DNA of 64,000 bases from Clarireedia homoeocarpa (GCA_001465935.1 LNKV01000011.1:64743-128742); one strand, 5' to 3'; shown: positions 32,883 to 45,862, counted from the stretch's first letter. Numbers and translations: made by a program. Notes: generated from the sequence alone by a model not told the origin.

Positions 32883-35758
32883 ATGCCTGGAATTCTACCC
32901 ATGAAGGTGATCAAGGTGGGGTCGAGCTCCCAGAGCCGCATAGCTCAGGCTTGCGATCGATGCAGAAGTAAGAAGATACGCTGCGATGGAATTCGGCCCT
33001 GTTGTTCGCAATGCGCAAATGTCGGTTTCGAGTGCAAGACGAGCGATAAGCTTAGTCGGAGAGCTTTTCCTAGAGGATATACTGAATCTTTGGAGGAAAG
33101 GGTCCGGACATTGGAGGGGGAGGTTAGGGAGTTGAAGGATTTACTTGATGAAAAGGATGAGAAGATTGATATGTTGTCGAAAATGCATTCGAATCGCCGG
33201 TCGTCTTCGTCAAATTCAACCTCTCCGAGTCGCAGTAAAGAACCTTCACCACCAGGAGAGGACATTTTCCGTATACAGGCTTCGCCGGTGTTGATGGGAG
33301 CGGAAAACTCAGATTCATATTTTATGGGGGCATCGAGTGGTAGAGCATTCGTCGGTATGAATCCTTATGAGATATTTCATGGTCGTTGCTAATTCCGTTG
33401 AAGATACCTTCAAACGTAGGGTTCAGGAAAGTGGAAAGTCGCTAGCGGGAATCAACACGGATGATTTCCTTAATTCCCACAACGATTTGACTGCTGCGCC
33501 CTCAGCCAACCCTGCTCCACAGAATATAGCACCCCCGCGATTATTCTCTGATCGATGCGTCAACGTCTTCTTCCAAGAGTGGGCACCGCTATTTCCAGTT
33601 TTGCATAAGCCTACCTTCCTTCGTCTATACGATGAATATGTATCAGAACCTGAACAAGTGAAGGATAAGTATAAGCTTGCACAGTTACATCTCGTGTTTG
33701 GGATTGCTGGTCTATCAATAAGTTCCCCAGATAAGGACCAAATCGCAATATGTGAGAATCAATGGCGTGTAGCTCTTGACTCGATTTTGATGGAAAATAC
33801 ACTCAGCACCCTTCAGTGTTTGATATTGGCCCTTATTTACTGCATTCAGAAGGCGGACTACGGCCCATTGCAGCATTACAAGGGGATTGCTGTTGGACTT
33901 TCTCATCGTCTAGGCTTACATCAAAGTCAGAGGCGATTCTCGTTTAGTGCATTGACCATTGAGACTAGGAAGAGAGTCTTTTGGACTTTTTATACAGTTG
34001 ATTGGTAAGCACGATAGCAATTTTGAGTGGGGAAACAGCAGCTAATCTATCGACAGTTTCTCTGCAGCTTTACTTGGACTCCCTAAATTATTGAAGGATG
34101 GCGATGTTCATGCAGAGTATCCTTCAGATACGGATGACGAGTATGTGACTGAGAAGGGCTATCAGCCTACTCTTCCTGGTGAATACACTAAAATCTCGAG
34201 TGCTTTGGCCCTTTTCCGTTGTTCGCGAATTCTTTCCAAGGTTCTGGAGCAAAATTATCCTGCGGCTGCAACTCATGATCTATCTCTACAGTCTCTTACT
34301 TCTTTGGAAACGGAGTTGAATGAGTGGTCTGATAAGTTGCCTACTCATCTCAAACTCACATTTGTACAAGATAAGCCTTCGACAGATATCACAGGTAGCC
34401 GTTCGGCATTACTGGTAAATATTCTTGTCGTATCTTTACGTACGGTTCAATTTCTGACACTATAATAGTCTCTCGCTTTTTATTACATTCGTTCTTTGAT
34501 TCATCGACCAGCTGTTGGATCTACTTTGGGGAATAAGTCATCTCCATCCGTCATCTCTTTAGCAGATTCGAGCAAGCATATCATTCAAATTGTACAACTA
34601 TTGGAAGAACGAAGCATGTCGTTCTCGTTTTGTCTTAACAAGAATGAGATGCTAACGCTTTGTGGTCTGAGCCTCCTATATCAAGGTTTAGATCTGAAGC
34701 AAGAGGGCAAACTGATGCAAGATAGCCAGCGCTTGACTAGTATTGTTATCGACTTCTTGGAAGAGGCTAAGGCTCCTGGTGCTGCTGATTTCAAAAAGCT
34801 TGCTGCATCTCTGATCGGTTTGGATAGCCGGAACAAACTTTCACCTTTACGTACGGCCAAAACCATGCCTGCGCCAAAGAAATCAACACCCTCCCCATCC
34901 GTGGCAAGGAAGAAGATACAACCACAGCTTTACAACCATGCTAGCGCTAGCATGAGCGAAAGCGAAATTTTAGCACAACAAGACAAACTTCGACGAGCTA
35001 CTCTACCAAATCTATCGTTGTTGACATCTCAAACACACTCTCTACAGGGGCGCTTATCTGGTGATGCGATTAGGTTGGAAAATCCCACCAGCACACGAGA
35101 ACATCGAAGTTCTGTCTCTCATTTGCCTATGATTCGTAAACATGGAAGTACGGGAAGCTCGAAACCACCAAATCTCGATTACCTTTCCTTGAACAATACT
35201 CCAGCTTCTTCTCAACCTTCTTCGCCTTCGCTTTCACGCACACATCATCCTTTACACACTAAAAGCTCACACCTTGCATATAGCAATAACAACAACAGCA
35301 ATACCAACAACAGCAATACCAACAACAGCAATACCAACAACAGCAATACCAACAACAACAACAACAACAACAACAAGAATACTAAATCCAACAATTCAGC
35401 GCCTACAGACTGGGAGATACTTCTGGGCTCGCTAGATGGTGGACAAACTAACTTATATGATGCTATCTATGGAGGACCGGCACTATCACTTACAGAAATA
35501 AAAAACACGGCAACCTCACAATCGAGTTTCGAGGAATGGTCACCAGATTCATGGGATATGGGAGCAATGAATTTCCACGAATTTTCGGCGGTACCTGCTC
35601 CTGCACAAAGTGTGCTGAGTTTCAGCGAGGAGAGTCTTAGTTCGGGAGAGGAATTATCTGCGAGTGATTTGGGATCGGGGGGAAGGTGTACGATTTTATC
35701 TGGTTCGTTGCCGACGGGGGCAGGATATGTCCTTGAGGGGTTTGAGTTTGCTGGATGA
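32883..35758 (+). CDS. facB: Zn(II)2Cys6 transcription factor, FacB/Cat8 type
   Basis: Activator of acetate-utilisation and gluconeogenic genes in the FacB/Cat8 family. Exons 32883..33354, 33404..34004, 34057..34414 and 34469..35758 give 906 aa. The zinc cluster has cysteines at 24, 27, 34, 41, 44 and 51 (CDRCRSKKIRC, then CSQCANVGFEC). It is followed by the conserved linker KLSRRAFPRGYTESLEERVR and a heptad leucine/charged coiled coil to about residue 100. The fungal-specific middle homology region spans FFQEWAPLFPVLHKPTFL to YKGIAVGLSHRLGLHQSQ, ETRKRVFWTFYTVDCFSAAL and LGLPKLL. The C-terminal half is disordered, holds an Asn-rich tandem tract near residues ~750-780, and ends in an acidic/hydrophobic stretch suited to activation. 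Start, linker and middle region together support FacB over other binuclear cluster proteins. Confidence 0.88.
35284..35376 (+). repeat. Coding tandem repeat, Asn-rich, in the FacB-type gene
   Basis: Four copies of a 15-bp unit (AACAACAGCAATACC, coding NNSNT) followed by about nine AAC codons. The unit length keeps the frame, so copy changes would alter only tract length. Confidence 0.9.
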
Positions 35759-36757
35759 GAATTTAGGATTTAGGCGTTTATTGTGATTTGGGAAGGGAGG
35801 GAGGAGAAGGAAGGTGTTTTTTGGTGAGTGGATGGATGGACTAAACAATCTAGTCTAGGATGGGTATTGGCGTCTAGATATGAGGTGACTATAGGGGCAG
35901 CCCTGGAAAATTGTTTACATGTCTTTTCCGAAAGATATTTGGTTCGTTGATTATTTTCTATCATATTGTATGGCCTGGTCCTGTCAGCAGCAGCAAAGCA
36001 ATATTTTATGGACGATACATACATACATAGATCAACAACTGTATAAAAATTATACAAATACTCGCGGCGGGATAAGACAGGTATTTTCGTGAAAATAATC
36101 ACACATACTCCGTAAGCATAATGCTACTGTAGTAATGCAGGCGTGGAAGTACTAAGAACGGGCTGTTGTCGGTCTTCCTGTCTCCTTTTTAAATGCTGGT
36201 ACAAACACCACGGAGAGATGCAGCTCCCAACCAAAGTCGTAAGTTAGATCGATTCGATTTGATTCGATAATGTAAGGTGTGAGCGAAAGTCCGAACAAAC
36301 CTATCAGATTGACGCAATAAAATATGTCATGCTCATCAACTGTATTACCAACTGCATTACATGTGTGCTCCACTTGTACCATAATTTTGACTTACTGCAA
36401 ACGAAAATTATGAGAGAAAAGCACGTGATGCCGGTGCCGGAAACATGACCTCGTGAGACCTTGACTCTCCGAAGTGCTCTACCCCAGATTTCGATGTGTG
36501 CCGAAATCGGCTTAGTGCCGACGGTTTGAGAACTACCTCGGTCGAAATCACATGTAAGTGCGCTTCGAGGGAGAAGATTCATTCAAATACAAATTGATTG
36601 TTCATTGATAAGTGAATTTGTTAAGTGCTTGAATTGATTTTTGTTTACTTACCTCGCTTTTTCATCGAACTTCTTAGATCGCAAACGCGAGGTGTCAGGT
36701 CATTAATAGTCGGATATACTTGGCTGTAACTTGTTCATCATTACCACCATCGACAAC
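35759..36757. other. Intergenic, FacB-type gene to SCP2
   Basis: About 1 kb without a supported gene. A CACGTG core lies near 36423..36428 (GCACGTGATG). A minus-strand ORF at 36304..36582 looks random. Confidence 0.4.
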
Positions 36758-37470
36758 ATGTCTCTCAAAAATGGTATGCCCAATTCCCGCCTTACCTACC
36801 TCCCCCAATACCTATCCATTCCTTACTCCCTGATCATCATCAACCCCCAATCCACTAAACTAACAACTCAAAAATAGACGCCTTCCCCTCCTCCGCCGCC
36901 TTCGAAGCAATCAACGACGCTTTGTCGGCCTCGGATGCGGATCGCAAAGATGCGATTAAGCAGGGAAATGCGATTTTTGCTTTTACGCTGAAGAATAAGG
37001 CAGGCGAGACGGCAGATTGGCATATTGATTTGAAGGAGAGTGGGAAGGTGGGAACGGGTTTGGGGGAGAAACCTACAGGTGAGTCAGGGCTTTGCTTTGT
37101 TTTGTGGTTTTTACTGTGGTTTGGTGTGATGTGTTGCAGATTGGTTATTACGCGCCGATTTTTGCCTGCCGGGTGGCTGGATTATGTTCTTTTTATTTGT
37201 AGGCAGGCGAAGGATATGTTGATGGCTTGCTTCTCTCTTCTATTACTACCTCTTCGGTTCGCCAGGTGTCGGATAGTTGGCTAACTTGCGATGCGATTAC
37301 TAGTTACACTATCACTTTCAGATGAGGATTTCGGAAAACTGGTCAGCGGAAAGGCAATTGCGCAGAGATTGTTCATGTCCGGAAAATTGAAGGTTAAGGG
37401 AGATATCATGAAGGCTACAAAGATGGAGCCGATTTTGAAGAAGGCGCAGGGTGTTAAGGCGAAGTTGTAG
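36758..37470 (+). CDS. SCP2 sterol-carrier-type lipid-binding protein, peroxisomal
   Basis: Single SCP2 domain that binds fatty acyl or sterol ligands, expected in the peroxisomal matrix. Exons 36758..36773, 36878..37078 and 37304..37470 sum to 384 nt (127 aa), phases consistent. Exon 1 codes only MSLKN plus one base. Motifs: FAFTLKNKAGETADWHIDLK, the ligand-sheet region, and TLSLSDEDFGKLVSGKAIAQ, LFMSGKLKVKGDIMKATKME, the classic C-terminal half. The protein ends VKAKL; the final AKL matches the type 1 peroxisomal targeting signal. Intron 2 (225 nt) is long for the size of the gene and can be read partly as ORF. The position 1 kb after a FacB-type regulator is compatible with a link to fatty acid and acetate metabolism, which is inference. 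Confidence 0.93.
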
Positions 37471-38439
37471 ATTTGTTTGATGGGGGAATGGAAAGTAGGA
37501 TACCGTGCGATAGGATGGGATAGGGTGGGATAAGGTGGTGTATTATTATTACCTGTGGTCGAGAATGAGAGGAGTCTTGCCATTTTATCTTTTACACATC
37601 GATCTATATGCTGCAGCGGAACGGGACGATGTATGTGTGTAGAGTGTAGTGCTGATGCTCGTATGTGTATGCATATGAGTGGAGCTGTGAAGTGTTGGTT
37701 AGATCTACTTTTTGGTGACAACGAATACTCACTCGATTTATTAATAAACCTCGAGCTTGAAAAGCCCAATTCGCCAATGAGAGGAATATTCATAGCTGGT
37801 GTATCCTAGTAGCTTCAGGGGAGCTATCTCGAATAGAATATATCATCATCATTGTGCATTTTTAGGCGCCTCCAATTCCAAAGTGAATGCTTTGGACTAT
37901 GTGCACCAGTAAAGATCTCGCGGAGGTGACCGCTGATGCCTTACAATTCTTCGTTGCTATGCCTTAGGCCTTGCACAAAAATTCACGCGACCGAGCTCCC
38001 TGCTTAGACGTCAACTTATTTCAAGGATACTTTCTATCAACATTTTCATTGAGCCAGGAATTCTCCATTTTATGTCCATTCTGAGCATAACATTCTAGCG
38101 AACGCGTTTTTTTCTTGTTTAATTGATAACAAAGTGAATACGATCATGCTAGAAACATAATCAGCTCACTCACTGTACAAGTTACTCAGCTCCCTTCACC
38201 TGCATTGTCTTTGAAGGACTATCTGTCTACTGTACCGTGCCCTTCCTTCACTATCAATCCCGCGACGTCTACTCGAGTCCGCGAATCGTTGTTACGCCTT
38301 GGACCAATATCACTTTCGACGTGTTCAGCTCTCATCGACTCGATTCGAGTGACGCGACAGTTGATTAGCTGGTCGACGCATAACTGTTCTGCCTACATCA
38401 ACAGCGCGCGTCACGTAATCCCACAAGTAAACCTTCGTG
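37471..38439. other. Intergenic, SCP2 to nucleoporin
   Basis: About 1 kb; no supported gene. Presumed promoter and leader of the nucleoporin gene. Confidence 0.4.
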
Positions 38440-41400
38440 ATGGATAACTCCCTTCGCGCAAACGCAGCTCAGCTTGCGGCCCGAAATATCAAAGCAAAGC
38501 CTAAACGGCCTATAAGGAGAGCAGACGGAGCACACGCTGCGCCAGTGGCCTCAGATAACAGTGGTGGTGGACTCTTTGGTGGAAGCGTTCAGTCGCCAGG
38601 TGCCTTTAACTTCTCTGCGCCAACACCTTCCGGCATTTCTTTCCCTTCTACATTTGGAGGATTCTCAGGAAATCAAGGAAGTAGTGATAACGAAGATCCA
38701 CGTGCTGATACAACCGGAGAAGAGGAGAAAAGGCGTAGTATGAAGTTTGGCGGTTCTGGTGCCGACGGGTCGAGCGTGCCTCTTTTCGCTATACCGAATG
38801 CAAATACTTCTTTTTCAGCAAATCTAACTCCTAATCCGTTTGGAGGAGCGACGAATACACAACAGACACCGGCGGTGGGAGGATTCGGATTTGGATCGTC
38901 GACGCAAAATTCAGCACCGTCAGGAAGTTCCGGCATTAATTTTGGTTCGACAGTAACAGCACCGCAAGCCAGCACTCCATTTAGTTTCGGCGCAACGGCA
39001 TCACAAAGTGGTGCGAATAATAGTGTGCCGGCATTCGGTGGGTTTGGCGGAGCAAATTCACCTTCGATTGCGGAGGCTCCCAAGAATCCCTTCAACTTCA
39101 GCTCACAGCAGCAATCACAATCACAACCACCCAGCAACCCATTCAATTTCAATTCACCTGCTACGCAGGAAACTTCTGCAAGTACCCCTACTTCTTCTTC
39201 TTTCATAACCCTTCCCAACCTTCTTCCGCACTTTATGGCTCTACATCTGGATGTTTGACTGCTGTATCGAGTACTGGGAATCTTCTTTTAACTACACCCG
39301 CTCCACAAGCGTCTGCGGGCAGCATTACTGGTCAATACTTCATTCAGTTCCCTGCGTCTGGTCCTGCAAGGCCGGTGCCTAATTCTTTTTTCTATTATCA
39401 CAACCTTAATCAACTACAGCAGGGTGCCGACGCCTTGGGCCAGCGCCAATCTCAAAGTTGTGATGGAATTGGAACTCCTATGCATGGTCTACAGCAGAGC
39501 CAGGATTTTAACTCCACCCATCTACAAAATCAAAACTACCACACGAGTTCTAATGAATCTTTTACTAATAATGAATCCCAGGCCCCGAACAACGTTAGTC
39601 AAAGCTTTAGCGGACCCTCAACCACCAATACTTCATTCAGTTCGACTTTTGGTAACTTTGGTGCACAGAACACAAATACTTCGGCGTCTTTCTCTGGATT
39701 CGGCAGCTCCTCAATGACAGAAGCTGCATCGGCTCCTGATAAGACACCATCCTTATTCGCTCCAGCTACTACCTCCGCTCCTAGTACTACGAATCTTTTC
39801 GGGACTGCAACTACATCTGCGCCGAGCACTTCAAACCTTTTTGGAACTGCAACTGCATCGGCTCCAAGCACTTCGAACTTGTTCGGAACTGCTACCACAT
39901 CGGCTCCAAGCACTTCGAATTTGTTCGGAACAACTACTACATCTGCTCCGAGCAGCTCCAATATTTTTGGCTCTACTACAGCTACTGCGCCGGCAAGCAC
40001 TCCAAATCTGTTTGGTGCTTCAACTACAGCTCCTCCTCCTAGCACGAACTTCTCGACGACCCCAAATCCCTTCATATCTAAATCATTCTCTCCTGCATCA
40101 CCAGCACCAAGTTCTCAGAATATGTTCGCCAGTCCTACGCCCGCCACATCAAATAGCTTCAGCCAGGCAAAAGAATCTTCGACACCAAATATATTCGGCA
40201 ATCTCAATAGCCAGGCAAACTCCCAACCTTCTAGTCAGCCTGAGCCTACACCAGCGACGAATCTTTTCCCTGGTGGTCTCTTTGGGAATCTTTCAAAGCC
40301 TTCAACTACACCCGACTTGTTTGGTCATTTGAATAAGCCAGTAGATCAACAGGTATCGCAACCAGCTCCAGCAGCTACACAAGAGAAACCGAAGGCTGAG
40401 CCTGCTTCGCTTTTCTCAAGTGTGAACCAGCCTCACAGTTCACCAAAACCAGCTGTGAGTATTATCAATCCACCAAACTCTCTTTTCAATCTTGCTAATA
40501 AATTCAAGTTCGCATCTCTACCTTCTACTTCCCAAACACAGTCTTCTAATGCTCCAAGCACATCTGTTTTTGCCGGTTTTGGACAGACCAACGGCAATGC
40601 TACATCCTCTTCTCCGTTCAAACCTGTTGATGCACCCACAAGCGCGAGTCAGCCTCCTCCTAGTGGTATGTTTGGGAGCCTGGCACCGCAAGCAGAAAAG
40701 CAAAATAGCAGCCAGTCATTACAGAAGCCACAGGGAAATCCTTCCGTCTCTGCTCCTAAGCCTCTCAGTCCTACCAGTGGTGCTCTTACTACTACTTCCG
40801 ATTCGCTGTCAAATGGTGTCAGCTCCAAAGCTCTCGTTCCGTCTAATGGAGGTCTCGTAAATGACGAGACGAGAAGAGAGTTTGAAGTTGCTGAACCTAC
40901 TGAGGATGAGATGGATGCCGTCATGCCCATCAATTTCAACGCTGAGCAGCGAAAACAGTTCCATGCTGGATTCCGTATGCGTTCACTGAACAAATCGATG
41001 GCGAACTACTTCCGAAAGTTACCGTTCCATGTAAACCCTGCTAAAGCACTGAAATGGTACGCTGAGAAGAAGGAATCCATTCTTTCGGAGTATGGTCTCG
41101 TTACACAGGGTAGTAACAAGCGAGCTATCAAAGATAATGAAGAGGATGATGACGAGGATCGAGAAAACGTCAGCCCCGGGAAGCGAGCAAGAACAACCGG
41201 AACTTCCAATCAGCGTTCTCAGCGTGCTCAAAGTCCAGAGAAACGGTCGCGCTCTGCGACTGGGTCTCAGTCCCAATCCCAGGTCAACGGGAACTCGTTT
41301 ATGAACGCTCCAAGCCTCAAGCCGAAGGATTCGAGCCCTGTTAAGTCGTCATCATCTCGAGCTGCCGCTCTAGAGTCATCGCCTAATAAAAAGCGTAAAC

Positions 41401-43415
41401 CTGAGGGACAGATTACGAAAGAGGGTGAGGCGGGTAATGCAAGTTCTAAGAAGTTCATGAACGGCGGTGGATCTAGCACCTCCAATTTAATGAAGAACAT
41501 CTTAGAGAGCCCAGATAAGCCAACGCGGACGACCAGTCCAGATCGAAAGATTGCAGGAGCTGCAAAACCAAACTCTTCTACAGCAGATGCACCTCGCATC
41601 AATCCGTTTGGAAATCTACCGGGTGCTGCTCCTGTACCTGCGAAATCGTCGACCACAAGTTCTGCATTTATACCCAAGGCTACCAGCACATCTAGCTCGT
41701 CGCCTACCAAGCCTCCTACATTTGCCGGTGCCCCTGGTTCTACTACTCCATCTGGGTCCCCTGCTAAGCCACCTACTTTTGCCGGTGCTCCTACCAGCGG
41801 GATTAAACCTCCAACATTTACTAGTGCTCCTCCTGGTGGATTAAAACCACCAACTTTCGGGGGCGCTGGAGCTACTAATTTCTTAGCTCAGTTTGGTCAA
41901 CAAGCTGCAAAGAATGTTGAGGATGAAGAACGGAAGAGAATGGAAAGAGCCAAGGAAGAGGATATGGACTCCGATGATGACGAGGCTGAATGGGAAGCTG
42001 CGTACAAGAAGAAGCGAGACGCAGAATTAAAGGAGCTGGAAAGCCTTGCCAAAGGTTCAGCTGCTGCTTTCGTACCTGGAAAGGGCTTTTCCTTTGACCA
42101 GAAGAAAACTTCAGAAGCTACTAAGTCTGCTGAAGGCGATGCCGCGAAAGCCACACCTGCAAGCATCTTCTCTTCTTCCACCACCTCTACGTCCAAGCCA
42201 CTGTTCGGTCAAACACAACCTACTGGTTCTGGTAACAGCATTTTTAGCTCTGCAAATGTTTCGGGGGCATCTAGTCCTGGATTATTTTCCAGGGCAAATA
42301 GTTCCGTTCTTGAAGGCGCTGCAGGAAAGAAGGCTGCACCCACAAACAACATCTTTGGTCACCTTACGAAGGCTGATTTCAAGGGTGATGACGAAGATGA
42401 GAGTACAGATGACGAAGTAGAGGGTGATGACGAGAAAAATGATCCAAGCTATGCTCCAACAGCAAGCAACGATGCGGCCACTGAAGAAACTGGTGCCGGT
42501 ATTGCTTCAACAAAAAAGGCAGCTGCTGAACCACCGAAATTTAACTTCGGCTCTGCTGCTACATCTGGTACCACTACTCCTACTGGAGGTGCTGGTGGGA
42601 GTCTTTTCAGCCGAATGAGCAAAGAAACAACTCCAGTCGCGGAAAACAAGGAAAACTCGGAGCCAAAATCTAACATTTTCGGTAAGGCTGCCGCCAACCC
42701 ATTTGCCAGTTCAATTGGTAATCCAGGCGACAAGACTTGGAAACCGGATAGTCCAATCAAATTCGGTACTGGAGCACCATCCGTCAGTGTAACCGAATCA
42801 ACTCCACCACCCAAACCTTTTGCTGGTTTGTTCGGTAATGCGTCTGGCTCTACCTTGGGCTCATCAAACGCACCTACAACTGTTGGGTTCCAGTTCGGCG
42901 GGGCTAGTAATGGTTCATCATTATTCCCATCTGCAGCTCCCTCTGCAGGTACATCTCGAGCTACTTCTCCTGGCGGCACTACCGATGCCGACAGCGCAGC
43001 CGAGACTGAAGAAATGCCCAAAATGGAACAAGTCGACCTAACCAAAGCCGGCCCCGGGGAAGAGAACGAAGACGCAGTCCATGAAGTCCGCGCCAAAGCA
43101 CTGAAGTTCATCCCAAAATCAGGTGACGATCCTCAACGCTGGGACACCAAAGGACTCGGTCCACTTCGAGTTCTCAAGCATAAAACTACAAGCGTAACTC
43201 GTATCCTTATGCGCCAAGATCCTTCTGGTGTAATTGTTCTTAATAAATCTCTGATCCCATCTTTCACGTACGAAGCGGCGGGTAAGACGATGAAAGTTCT
43301 AGCGGCGGCGGATGTGGGTGAGGGGTTGGAGACTTGGATACTGCAGTTTAAGGATCAGGCGGCTGCGGAGGCGTTGGCGAAGTTCTTGGAGTCGAATAAG
43401 ATTCATAATAAGTGA
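38440..43415 (+). CDS. NUP2: FG nucleoporin, Nup2/Nup50 type, with apparent frame break
   Basis: Mobile nuclear-pore protein that binds importin alpha and Ran. ATG at 38440 (MDNSLRANAAQLAARNIKAK). The first part reads to a stop at 39256..39258; the rest reads in another frame to 43415. Both parts are FG-rich (FGGF, NPFNF, NLFG) and only together form one protein of about 1,650 aa. The C-terminus is a Ran-binding domain (ALKFIPKSGDDPQRWDTKGL, TTSVTRILMRQDPSGVIVLN, TWILQFKDQAAAEALAKFLE). A central block has HAGFRMRSLNKSMANYFRKL and a basic KRAR/KKRKPE region. The break lies between 39170 and 39255, most likely near a TTC run at 39190..39202, after which the other frame reads HNPSQPSSALYGSTSG. 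An unrecognised intron or an assembly error are both possible. Confidence 0.87.
39769..40020 (+). repeat. 42-bp coding tandem repeat (FG repeats) in the nucleoporin
   Basis: About six diverged copies of a 14-residue unit of the form TTSAPSTSNLFGTA, each ending in an FG dipeptide. DNA identity between neighbouring copies is high (for example 39845..39930), pointing to recent unit duplication. Confidence 0.85.
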
Positions 43416-44971
43416 GTGGGATTTGGGCCTTCTTAAATAGGGTTGATTTGATTGACCTTGTTTGTATTATATTTTACACCACTCTTCCGGGTTTGCGGGC
43501 TCGGGCGAGGGGGAAGTCGATTGTGTTTTCTTTCAAGAGCGTTTTATTGGGACAGGGACGCATCGCTTTGTCTGTATTACCTTATGAGATGAGATTTATG
43601 TGGCATGGTATGCATGCATGCAGCGGTTGGTGATGCGTTAACAAATGACCTTTGGAGAGCACTCGGGTTTCGTTTCATGTCATGAATGGATGGTGATGCT
43701 GGGTGGAATTTATATGTCCAGATGGAATGGGTTTACCGTATATAGAGAACACAGCAGAACAGAAGAGAAGAGAAAAGAGCGTCTTTATACAGTACATTGA
43801 GAAAGCAAGTGGGTCGGGGTTTCACATATTTTGATGAGAAGTTGTTTGTGAACTTGCGTAGCTGCTTAGTTGATTGGTTGGTTGGTTGGTTGTTGGCGAG
43901 AGGGATGGATGCATGGACATGATAGGGTAGTATACGGAATGGAATGAAATGAAATGGGAAACATCGGACATCGAAATAAAACCCAAAGTTATAATCGAGC
44001 AAATGAATATATAGATTGGGTTTTGCTGTTACTACTGTTGCTGTATATGCTGATTGGCTTTGCGTTGGTGTGTGAGTAGGAGTAGGTAAGAAAGAAATAG
44101 GTTGCCTGGCTGTCTAACTTATCTGTTTGCTTTCTTGCTTCGATCATATAGAGATTGTATACGATACGATGCGATGCGATGCGATGCGATGCAACAACGA
44201 GTCAGTTGGTCAGTTAGTTAATCTGGTATTGGAGTAAGGGGCAAGTATTTCTCGAAATGATATATCTATCTATCTATATGTCTGTTTTGATGCCTTTTAT
44301 CTTTCATCTTTTACCTTTTATTCCTTCACCATTTCCTTCGTTTTGTTTGGTTTGGTTTGGTTTCGTTTTCCTGCTGAAAGAAAGGAAGTATTACACGCAA
44401 CACAGAAATTCGATTGCATATATAGATAGATATATGATACTTCAAATTCGTGAGATGAAGGTGATTGATTGGTATGTATCCCATATGATCTTACAATATA
44501 TACACGTATGCATACTACGAGCTTCGTCTAGTTTATAGAGGATACCTCTAGATTCCTTTTGTTCTGTGTTGTGGTGTGCAAACTATCCTGTGCGTATTCA
44601 TATCTGCCTTGGTCGAATACCACATCAAGTAGGGTAGTTGATCGATGGAGCAGGCTGACTCGCAGTTTGTCGTCATCGTCATCGTCCCAGCATCTTATAT
44701 GCGCTCTTATGGATGGTGATCCTGGAGAACGAGCTGGATAGCCTTTTTGGTTATCTGATATGTTGCTCTTGCATATCATCCCATCATCTGCACTTCTCCT
44801 TCTAGGCTTGCCATCTCTCCCCTAGGGTGCATAAAAGTAAACGCGTACCTTATATCAACGTACTCAAATGCTATCCGTGGCTCGAGTAACTAGTACCCAT
44901 CAGCACTGCACTGCATCCGTATGCTTCCTTTTTTTTTTCCTAACTACTCTCAGTCCATCAAAATCCCAATC
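43416..44971. other. Intergenic, nucleoporin to minus-strand gene
   Basis: 1.56 kb between convergent genes. Contains (TTGG)n near 43874..43893, (GATGC)n at 44167..44192, and TTTGG copies near 44345..44362. No gene supported. Confidence 0.4.
44167..44192. repeat. (GATGC)5 microsatellite
   Basis: Five perfect tandem copies of a pentamer between convergent genes. Confidence 0.88.
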
Positions 44972-45862
44972 TTAAAATTTACCCCCCATCCCCGCATCCC
45001 CTCTTAAAAATCTCTTCAAACCCCCCGTAACCCTTTTTTTCTCCTTCATTCTCTCTAAATCCTTCTTGAAAATCCTCCACGGTACATTCATATTTTCCGC
45101 TGCTGCACCATTCCCCTCCTCTCCCCCGTCCTCATCATCCTCCATGGCCAATCTCCTTCTCCTCCCCAACATATCCCCACTCTCCCAATCACATAAACCC
45201 GCTCTACCCATGCCCATTTTGATTGGGAGGGTTTTCGTAAGATGCCCTGCAATGAGACTGCGGAGGGGGCTTACAGGACGGTAGGGGTAGTAGAGTGGGT
45301 TGGTTTGGAGGGATGTGAGATAGTCTTCGTGGCTGTAGGTGGTGGTGTTGAGGGTTAGGGAGAATATTTGTTCAGTTGGTTGGGGATCGGATTGACTAGA
45401 GGAAGAGGAATCGTCTTCGGAAGTATTGGGTGAGGTAGCAGAGGCATCGGGAGACGACGTGGATGTATTGGTAGCTGGGTTGACGGGCCCAGATGTAAGA
45501 CGATACCGAATAGGCGATGCATTTACGATTTCTGTGACAGAAGCAGCGGAGGCAAAGATAGCGAAAAATGCGTTAGGAACGGGCTCAAGTGGATGATGCT
45601 GTCCTCACCCCATTAGCTCTCTTCTCTCTACCTATCCAAGTGAAAAAGAAGAAAAAGAGAAAAGAAAACCCACCCTCAAACTTCTAAACATAGTAACCTC
45701 ACCAAACCCCTCCAGCACCCGCAATACCTCTCTCCGCTCTGCGAGCGTCCGCGCGCTGGGATACGATTTTACATGGACTGTGCGAGAAGTTATCTCGGCG
45801 GCGTTTTGTGCGGGGGTAGATCCATTGCGCGCGAGTGAGAGGAGCCGCGAGGTTGGTCGCAT
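44972..45862 (-). CDS. Uncharacterised, probably mitochondrial protein with RRM-like N-terminal half
   Basis: Two exons on the minus strand, 45862..45674 and 45598..44972, phase 0, 271 aa. The intron is 75 nt with GTGGGT donor, GCTAATG branch region and GGACAG acceptor. N-terminus MRPTSRLLSLARNGS is basic without acids, a likely mitochondrial presequence. Residues 25-95 (TVHVKSYPSARTLAERREVL, GFGEVTMFRSLRHHPLEPVP, NAFFAIFASAASVTEIVN, SPIRYRL) have the beta-alpha-beta spacing of an RNA-recognition fold; this is inference from pattern only. A Ser/Thr-rich linker follows, then YPYRPVSPLRSLI, and a basic C-terminus (WRIFKKDLERMKEKKRVTGG). I cannot name the gene. Confidence 0.78.
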
